Shown: in pieces, positions 1 to 4,887 of the stretch
Position numbering within the stretch: position 1 is the stretch's first letter
How the letters are laid out: each line of letters starts with the position of its first letter
Assembly (NCBI GenBank): GCA_964449845.1
Contig: CAYVES010000121.1
Coordinates: 1-7,473 of the forward strand
Origin: SOKG01 sp964449845
GTDB lineage: Bacteria; Chloroflexota; Dehalococcoidia; SZUA-161
Reading direction: 5' to 3'
Length of the DNA stretch: 7,473 bases
Notes under the pieces: generated by a model
Databases searched by the model: none
The model's input: the letters and a program-made list of their open reading frames with translations, nothing else
Told to the model about the DNA's origin: nothing
Translations under genes and position numbers: made by a program

Positions 1-114
1 CCTCACTCCGTAATTTAATCGAGGAAAATTTCACACAATCCGCTTGACAGTACCCCGCTCGCCTCCTTTCTGCGCTAAGCACACCAGAGAGCCAACATTG
101 AGTCAAGCAACTCA

Positions 115-249
115 CTAGACAACTAACTAGACAAGCTAGACAAGTTTTGTCTAGTCAAGTGCCAGCCAGATACTAGACACCAGACGCTAGACAAGCCATT
201 TAAACTCGTTTTTGCCTGTCTAGCAAATTTGTTGAGCAGTGGCTAGACA
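115..249. repeat. Iteron-like array of CTAGACAA in both orientations
   Basis: The 7-8-mer CTAGACA(A) occurs forward at 115, 127, 136, 173, 187 and 243, and as its reverse complement at 147-154 and 217-223: eight copies in 135 bases. Copies 136-143 and 147-154 form a perfect 8-bp inverted pair with a 3-base loop. Further copies occur at 422-429, 1984-1991 and 2031-2037, all in non-coding DNA, and I found none inside the operon. Spacing is irregular (9-30 bases), so it is not a CRISPR. It may be a multi-site operator, a plasmid/phage-type iteron cluster or a recombinase binding array. Confidence 0.6.
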
Positions 250-736
250 TCCCTTCCCCCTGGTACCTCATGCGTACGGGAATAAATAGGGAATCCATAT
301 CCTAAGGGAGGAGGACAGGGTAAACATACTAAGAGCGATACCCTTTAGCAAAAGGCTTTAGGCAGCTAGGGTCTATTTGGAGAGCCTTCTCTGTGAAGAG
401 GCCAGGCATGGCGCTGTCTGTCTAGACAACCACGCAACCATACGATGTTCTGTATCTGCTGTGGCGTAGGAGCGGATGGGGCTGGGAGGCTCTGTGATGC
501 GATTTTGGACAGGTTTTGGGTGAGAGCTAAGGGTTTTTTTGGTCTCGTGAAGCAGCCCCTTTTCCCTCACGTCGCACTCAAAGGCCTCGAACCCTTTAAA
601 CCGATTCCTCTCCAGTAATCTTTCTATAGGCAGTCTGGAGACCAGGTTGGTGAGATTCGCTGCGATGTCCCATCCGTTCATTCTGAGCGTCCAGAAAAGG
701 AAAACGAATAGCCGAACCTTCATCTACACATAGAAG
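250..736. other. Intergenic stretch without a convincing gene
   Basis: I see only a palindromic copy of the array motif (TGTCTAGACA, 419-428), a GGGAGGAGG tract near 307-315 with no start codon at a usable distance, and a minus-strand open frame at 373-723 that lacks a ribosome binding site and any recognisable motif. Confidence 0.4.
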
Positions 737-808
737 GTGCTACCCGCTTCTGTCTTATTTTCCACCACGATATGCTCTTTGTCAAATGTGATGATTCGTT
801 TTCAGATT

Positions 809-903
809 ATCTGCAGATGTAGGTCTGTACATAGTGATTTTAGCTTCGCTCAGACCCGGGTCTGCAGACTGTCTGCACGTTCGAAAACCAAAAAACGAAG
901 CTA
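809..903. repeat. Cluster of nested CAGA/TCTG palindromes
   Basis: Perfect palindromes ATCTGCAGAT (809-818), CAGACCCGGGTCTG (851-864) and GTCTGCAGAC (860-869), then CAGAC-T-GTCTG (865-875). The last three are enclosed by a perfect 8-bp inverted repeat, TAGCTTCG (841-848) with CGAAGCTA (896-903). This would fold as a multibranched RNA or a cruciform. No known element is recognised. Confidence 0.5.
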
Positions 904-925
904 TTTATCGACTCAGATGGTCTAC

Positions 926-1037
926 CCAGACATCTATTCATCTGCTCTGGGCAAGTCTGAACATCTGGCCTGAGAAAGCATCCAGATATCTATTCAGATG
1001 GTCTGGGGCAATTCTGAACATCTGGTCTGAGGAAGTC
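926..1037. repeat. Degenerate tandem duplication, two units of about 56 bp
   Basis: Units at about 926-981 and 982-1037 share CCAGA.ATCTATTCA, then TCTGGG, TCTGAACATCTGG and CTGAG/TCTGAG, with scattered substitutions and an apparent one-base indel. Both are rich in CAGA/TCTG half-sites. The overlapping open frames here are by-products of the repeat. Confidence 0.6.
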
Positions 1038-1075
1038 TAATAGTGACATCTGCCGAGAAAGCGTTTAGACTATAA

Positions 1076-1093
1076 GATGTCTATTTAGACATC
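1076..1093. repeat. Perfect 8-bp inverted repeat
   Basis: GATGTCTA and TAGACATC are separated by TT. The TAGACATC arm also occurs at 244-251 in the CTAGACAA array, which links the two repeat regions. Confidence 0.45.
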
Positions 1094-1124
1094 ACTCAGA
1101 TATGTCTAAATAGATAGTAAAACG

Positions 1125-1168
1125 GGTAGCAGCCCCTGAAAAGGAGCTTGGCTACCTGTTTCTTTTTG
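1125..1168 (+). terminator. Terminator-like hairpin with no upstream gene
   Basis: GGTAGC (1125-1130) pairs with GCTACC (1151-1156). AGC/GCT and CCT/AGG pair inside, around a GAAA tetraloop, with a small bulge and a mismatch. It is followed by TGTTTCTTTTTG (1157-1168), a good T-rich tail on the plus strand. No coding gene precedes it, so it may end a non-coding transcript crossing the repeat block. Confidence 0.5.
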
Positions 1169-1185
1169 TCTCGGGGGTGCTACCA

Positions 1186-1213
1186 GAGGAGGCTTTACTA
1201 TATAAGCCTCCTC
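1186..1213. repeat. Perfect 10-bp inverted repeat
   Basis: GAGGAGGCTT (1186-1195) and AAGCCTCCTC (1204-1213) with an 8-base A+T loop. There is no T-run on either side, so it is not an intrinsic terminator. Its role is unknown. Confidence 0.5.
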
Positions 1214-1515
1214 ACAGAGGCAAAGGACAAGGCCGAGCAGGAGGCCGGGAAATCGACAGCTTCTACAGGAACCGCCAGCGTCTAGACTGCCTGTGGTGCC
1301 CCTCAACCAAACAGGAGCAATTCCGAGACATCAAAGGCTCATCACGCCTCGCTGGGGTGGCGAATCAACGAAATGACGTTGTGTTTAACTATGAATTGGA
1401 AGCTGATGCAGGTCAAGGAGGACTTGCCAGGGCATCTGCTACGAATGTAATACGCCCAGCGATAGCCATAAGGATGAGAATTGCCTTATTATGTCTGGAT
1501 ATTGGAAATAAAAGG
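1214..1515. other. Intergenic stretch without a convincing gene
   Basis: An open frame crosses it on the plus strand (1177-1569), but its product has no family-like pattern, it begins inside a hairpin and it has no ribosome binding site. One GTCTAGAC palindrome lies at about 1280-1287. Nothing else is recognised. Confidence 0.4.
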
Positions 1516-1544
1516 TTGCATCATTATGGACATCGCTGTAGAAT
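1516..1544 (+). promoter_or_regulatory. Candidate promoter of the EthD-like gene
   Basis: TTGCAT (1516-1521), a 17-base spacer and TAGAAT (1539-1544, five of six consensus) lie about 60 bases before the ATG at 1605. The -35 box is weak, so this is tentative. Confidence 0.35.
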
Positions 1545-1604
1545 ATCGCGAATTAGAAGATACTGTTGAGAGCGCTCACCGTAGAAAGGGAGGCTATCAG
1601 AACA

Positions 1605-1940
1605 ATGCAATCAGAGCCAGTGATAATAGTAGCGGGTGTGGAATGTGCTAAAGGGAAAGAGAAGGAGTTCAACGAATGGTATAATTACACTTTCCCACCT
1701 ATGTTAATAAAGGTACCAGGAGTCACGAGGATTGACCGTTATAAGCGCTTAGAAGATAACGAGGCTCATCCCACATTCCTAAGCATTGTAGAATTGGCAA
1801 GCGAAGCTGCTTTAAGAAATATGGCAAAAAGTGACGCCCTTTGGGAACTTGGCAAGTCATACTTTGAGGGGGGCAGTAAATGGGATTTACAACTGCGATG
1901 GACTACTAACTATAAAAGGATCTATAGCTCTGAGGGCTAG
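1605..1940 (+). CDS. Small dimeric alpha/beta-barrel (EthD/Dabb-like) protein of unknown function
   Basis: A 111-residue soluble protein with the pattern of the ferredoxin-like dimeric alpha/beta barrel: strand VIIVAGVEC (6-14), helix starting at GKEKEFNEWYNYTF (17-30), then MLIKVPGVTRIDRYKR (33-48), strand FLSIVEL, a second helix (SEAALRNMAKSDA), and a final WDLQLRWTTNYKRI strand. The phrase EFNEWYN...PGVTRIDRY is typical of EthD-like and NIPSNAP/Dabb small proteins, which are often accessory or degradative enzymes of hydrophobic compounds; no catalytic role can be assigned. I chose the ATG at 1605 with GGGAGG eleven bases upstream; a TTG at 1566 would add 13 residues lying in the leader. 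It has no signal peptide or membrane segment. It is transcribed towards the glycyl radical enzyme operon and ends about 370 bases from it, so it is a separate unit, and a link with the pathway is only a guess. Confidence 0.8.
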   Translation: MQSEPVIIVAGVECAKGKEKEFNEWYNYTFPPMLIKVPGVTRIDRYKRLEDNEAHPTFLSIVELASEAALRNMAKSDALWELGKSYFEGGSKWDLQLRWTTNYKRIYSSEG

Positions 1941-1980
1941 GTATTCATTTCTTTCGAGAGCTCGCGCCTGCAGCTTCGTA

Positions 1981-2037
1981 AAGCTAGACAACAACATACT
2001 AGCTTGTTGCAGAGAGGCTACACTTGCGGACTAGACA
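1981..2037. repeat. Inverted repeat with stray CTAGACA copies
   Basis: AAGCTAG (1981-1987) and CTAGCTT (1999-2005) form a perfect 7-bp inverted repeat; CTAGACAA starts within it at 1984, and CTAGACA recurs at 2031-2037. There is no T-tract. These copies put the array motif on both sides of the EthD-like gene. Confidence 0.4.
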
Positions 2038-2150
2038 GATAGCAGGAAGCCTCATTGAACAGAATGCACAAATGTTCGAAGTAAGAAAGCTGGGGATATG
2101 GCCACATGGACTCCCGGTAGCTACACCGCAAGCATCTTAGGGGCAACCCT

Positions 2151-2185
2151 TGAGAAAGACGATGGTCCTGATCCCAGGGCCATCG
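2151..2185 (-). terminator. Possible intrinsic terminator of the operon
   Basis: An 11-bp stem (2160-2170 with 2175-2185, one G.T pair, 4-base loop) is followed on the minus strand by TCTTTCTC. It lies about 125 bases past the second CoA-transferase stop. The stem is strong but the T-tract is interrupted, so termination may be partial. Confidence 0.4.
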
Positions 2186-2308
2186 CGAATGGCAAATCTC
2201 TCTATGTTAAGAACGCAACCCGTTATTTTGGTCTTTTCGGAGCCTTCCGAAGCACTCAAAGGCAAACCTCTCAAATTGACCATGAATAAGACCACTCCTC
2301 GGAGCCTG

Positions 2309-3560
2309 CTAGACCAGCACCCCCTCCTTTATTAGCTTAGCGATTTCATCATGTGACAGGCCTAGCAACTTACCATAGACGTACTCGTTATCCTGACCGA
2401 TCCTGGGCATGGGGTCAAAACGGCATGGCGTCTCGGAGAAATGAATTGGCTCTGAAATACACATTATCGGGCCAGCCTCGGGCCACTCTGCACCCGGCTT
2501 CCCGAACTCAGGCGCTATATACTTGATATCCTTATAATATCCGCGGCTCTTTAGATGTTCGCTCTGTGATAGATCTTGCCCCTGGGCCACAATTCCAGCT
2601 GGTACTCCTGCTCTCTGCATCTTTTCCATCACTTCAGTAGGGGTATAATTGATCGTCCATTCTGCCACTAAGCGATCCAACTCCNNNNNNNNNNTCCTCA
2701 ACGTTTCTGAGCCTGTCGACGAGAGTCGCGAACTCGAGACGTTTGGTCCAGGCGGGGTTCCCAAGCACGTCGCAGAAACTCTGCCATTCTTTGTCCGAAA
2801 AAACAGCAATGAGACACCACCTATCATATCCCTTGCAGGGATAGGCGCCGTGTGGCGCAGCGTAGGGGTCTTTATTCTCCACACGAACAGGCAATGCGCC
2901 GTTCGCCTGATAGTCCAAAATGGCGGGGCCTGCGGTCACCACGCCGGTATCGTTTAAGGCGCATTCAATGAGAGTGCCTTCCCCAGTTCGTCGACGCCGT
3001 TCAAGGGCGCTTACCACGCCTAGGGCACTAAACATGGCAGCGTGAAGATCGGAGTACGGTGGATCTGTTGAAGCAGGCATCTCCGGCGGGCCACTCATCA
3101 GAGATACTCCCGAACTGTATTGGGTCAGCATGCCGTAAGCCCTATAGGCGCTGTAGGGTCCTGTCGCCCCAAAAGCACTCTGCCACACTATGATGAGGTC
3201 CTTCTTGATTCGCCTCAGTCGTGCAAAGTCAAGCCCCCAACGCTCAAGGGTCTTAATCCCAAAATTGGTTGCAAAGATATCACTTATGCCGATCAGCTTT
3301 CTCAGAATATCCTGACCTTTGGGCTTACGGACGTTTAAGCTGGCGCTCCGCTTAGATACTAGCCGGTTGCGTATTATGAGGCCGGAACCCCAAGGAGGGG
3401 GCAACCACCCCTCGTCTATCGCTGTGTCGCTCTGTATCATAATAACTTCAGCTCCCAACGAAGCCAACACGCGGGTGGTGGTGGGGACAGCGGCATAGAA
3501 CGCGAGCTCGACGACTCGCAATCCCTCAAAAATACCTTTGGTCACCGGTCTTTGTTCCAT
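2309..3560 (-). CDS. Class III CoA-transferase (CaiB/BaiF) catalytic subunit, interrupted by an assembly gap
   Basis: Second class III CoA-transferase. Seen: FEGLRVVELA (11-20), ASLGAEVIMIQSD (33-45), SASLNVRKPKG (72-82), SAFGATGP (128-135), and Asp171 in YSDLHAAM (codon 3048-3050), exactly where the catalytic Asp of the family falls relative to SALERRRRTGEG. The C-terminal half has EVMEKMQRAGVPAGIV and ends in GQDNEYVYGKLLGLSHDEI, the usual family terminus. Ten N at 2685-2694 break the frame on paper. Removing them rejoins the halves in one frame as RNVE-E-ELDRLVAEW, giving about 413 residues, the normal length, so this is an assembly artefact and not a pseudogene. The ATG at 3560 has GAAAGG five bases upstream, and only 18 bases separate it from the previous stop. 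With its Asp-less neighbour it probably forms a hetero-oligomer like succinyl-CoA:benzylsuccinate CoA-transferase (BbsEF). The acceptor acid is unknown. Confidence 0.9.
2685..2694. other. Assembly gap (10 N) inside the second CoA-transferase
   Basis: Exactly ten N, a conventional scaffold spacer. Read on the minus strand, the left contig ends GTTGAGGA and the right one begins GGAGTTGG. Zero inserted bases keep the CoA-transferase frame, and collapsing the shared GGA also keeps it, giving NVEELDRL. The true gap is therefore probably zero or a small overlap. Confidence 0.95.
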
Positions 3561-3565
3561 TCACG

Positions 3566-3571
3566 CCTTTC
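3566..3571 (-). promoter_or_regulatory. Ribosome binding site of the second CoA-transferase
   Basis: GAAAGG on the minus strand, five bases before the ATG at 3560 and inside the 18-base gap after the preceding stop. It indicates tight translational linkage of the two CoA-transferases. Confidence 0.6.
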
Positions 3572-3578
3572 TCACTGC

Positions 3579-4814
3579 TCAGACAATGGCAGCCGTGCGT
3601 AGCACTGCCAGATCCGGCTGCGTGTAGCCCAACTCGCTGCAATAGATCCTCTTGTTGTCCTCACCCAACAAAGGCGCCGCCTTTCGGGGTGGGGGAATGT
3701 CCCTGCAGTAAATCCCATCTCGGGGATACTTCATGCGACCCACTATAGGGTGATCCAGTTCCACCCAAAACTCGCGGCTTGCCAGTTGGGGGTCAACAAG
3801 CAGGTCAGCAATACTGTTCACGGGCAACACAGGAATTCCTCGTCTCTGGCCCTCGTGGAAGATCTCCTGGGCGGTGAAGTTGCCTGTAAAGTCAAGGAAC
3901 ATAGCCTCCAGTATGTCCATGTAGTCGTAGCGAGCCAGGATGCCCCCCTTATATTTGTCGGCCAGGATTTCTTTGTTGCCTGTGACTTCGTACATCCATT
4001 GCGCCAGCGCGTCCCACTCCTTGGCCCGCACCACGTACATTCCAATCCAGCCGTCCTTGCAGGAATAGAGGCCACCGGGGAAGTTGTAGCGACTGGTGGG
4101 CCCCTGTCTGATGATATTTTCCCCGGTCATGACCCAGCCAGCCTCCTGTGTCGCTTCGGAACAGTACACATTCAGCGTCTCTTGCATCGAGATATCTATG
4201 TACTGCCCTCTCCCGGAGATGGCATCACGATAGTAGAGGGCTGCCACTATCGCCACCGCTGCGTATTGTGATGGGGCGAAGTGAGATTGCTCGTCGCCAA
4301 ATCTTATCGGTAGCCCATACGGGTCGCCTGTAACCTGCATAAAGCCGCTCATTCCCATGACTATCAGGTCCGAGGATTTGTAATCCTTGAGCGGCCCTGT
4401 CTGCCCAAAGGGGGTAATTGAAGCCATCACCAGCCTGGGATTGAGTTCTTGGAGCGCAGTGTAATCAAGTCCCAAACCTGCGAGGTAGCCCACCGGGAAG
4501 CTCTCCACTAGGGCGTCTGCCGTCCTTATCAACCTTCTGAAAATAGCCCGGCCATCGGAATGCTCTAGATTCAGTGTGATAGAACCCTTACTGGTATTAT
4601 AGTAGAGGAAGTATAGACTCTTCTCCGGATGGATCTCGTTCTTGTAGAACGGCCCGCGAGACCTCATTCTATCCCCGCCCGGAGGTTCGACCTTTATAAC
4701 CTCGGCTCCGAGGTCACCAAGAAGTTTGCCGCAATAAACACCCTTCTCGTCGGCCAACTCCAGCACCCTGTACGGAGGCAGAAATCCTGCGTTACTGTTT
4801 TTCTTCTTTGGCAT
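3579..4814 (-). CDS. Class III CoA-transferase (CaiB/BaiF) subunit lacking the catalytic Asp
   Basis: Class III (CaiB/BaiF) CoA-transferases move CoA between carboxylates through an enzyme-bound aspartyl anhydride/thioester. Seen, numbering from the ATG: N-terminal YRVLELAD, then GDLGAEVIKVEPPGGD (CoA-binding region, about 33-48), SKGSITLNL, ESFPVGYLAGLGLDY, the central SITPFGQTGPLKDY, and SGRGQYIDISMQE. The length of 411 residues is normal for the family. Lining up AALYYR with the AALxxR of formyl-CoA transferase and CaiB puts His178 (codon 4281-4283) where the catalytic Asp belongs; an Asp sits four residues earlier in GDEQSH. This subunit may therefore be non-catalytic and pair with the next gene. 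I chose the ATG at 4814 because TAAGGG lies eight bases upstream. A TTG at 4835 would add seven residues but abuts a hairpin and has a poor ribosome binding site. It starts 73 bases after the glycyl radical enzyme stop and is probably cotranscribed with it. Confidence 0.9.
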   Translation of the reverse strand: MPKKKNSNAGFLPPYRVLELADEKGVYCGKLLGDLGAEVIKVEPPGGDRMRSRGPFYKNEIHPEKSLYFLYYNTSKGSITLNLEHSDGRAIFRRLIRTADALVESFPVGYLAGLGLDYTALQELNPRLVMASITPFGQTGPLKDYKSSDLIVMGMSGFMQVTGDPYGLPIRFGDEQSHFAPSQYAAVAIVAALYYRDAISGRGQYIDISMQETLNVYCSEATQEAGWVMTGENIIRQGPTSRYNFPGGLYSCKDGWIGMYVVRAKEWDALAQWMYEVTGNKEILADKYKGGILARYDYMDILEAMFLDFTGNFTAQEIFHEGQRRGIPVLPVNSIADLLVDPQLASREFWVELDHPIVGRMKYPRDGIYCRDIPPPRKAAPLLGEDNKRIYCSELGYTQPDLAVLRTAAIV

Positions 4815-4822
4815 CCTTTCAG

Positions 4823-4828
4823 CCCTTA
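4823..4828 (-). promoter_or_regulatory. Ribosome binding site deciding the start of the first CoA-transferase
   Basis: TAAGGG on the minus strand, eight bases before the ATG at 4814. It lies downstream of the alternative TTG (4835), so it supports the ATG and not the longer reading. Confidence 0.5.
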
Positions 4829-4835
4829 CGCTCAA

Positions 4836-4860
4836 TCCCGGGTGGTTTGCCGTGCCGGGA
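4836..4860 (-). other. Intercistronic inverted repeat between glycyl radical enzyme and CoA-transferase
   Basis: TCCCGG (4836-4841) and CCGGGA (4855-4860) form a perfect 6-bp stem around a 13-base loop in the short spacer. There is no T-run after it, so it is not an intrinsic terminator. It could be an mRNA-processing or stability hairpin that separates expression of the enzyme from the transferases. Confidence 0.35.
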
Positions 4861-4887
4861 CAACCCTTTAACTGCCGTACCGGGGGC

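Noticed and set aside
115..249. CRISPR array
   Set aside because: Repeat units are only 7-8 bases, spacing is irregular and orientation is mixed.
373..723. Minus-strand open frame of 116 codons as a hypothetical gene
   Set aside because: No ribosome binding site before the ATG, no family-like pattern, and it overlaps a palindromic repeat copy. It cannot be fully excluded.
737..1040. Two overlapping plus-strand open frames
   Set aside because: They lie in the palindrome and tandem-repeat block and reflect repeat composition, not coding.
1177..1569. Plus-strand open frame of 130 codons
   Set aside because: Begins inside a perfect hairpin, lacks a ribosome binding site, and has a low-plausibility basic product.
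1526..1651. 41-codon open frame overlapping the start of the EthD-like gene
   Set aside because: Short, out of frame with the real gene and not family-like, although an AAAGG lies about ten bases upstream.
2634..3560. Reading the second CoA-transferase as two genes or a pseudogene
   Set aside because: The break coincides exactly with ten N, and the frame is restored when they are removed.
3750..4271. Plus-strand open frame of 173 codons
   Set aside because: Antisense to the first CoA-transferase, which has clear family motifs.
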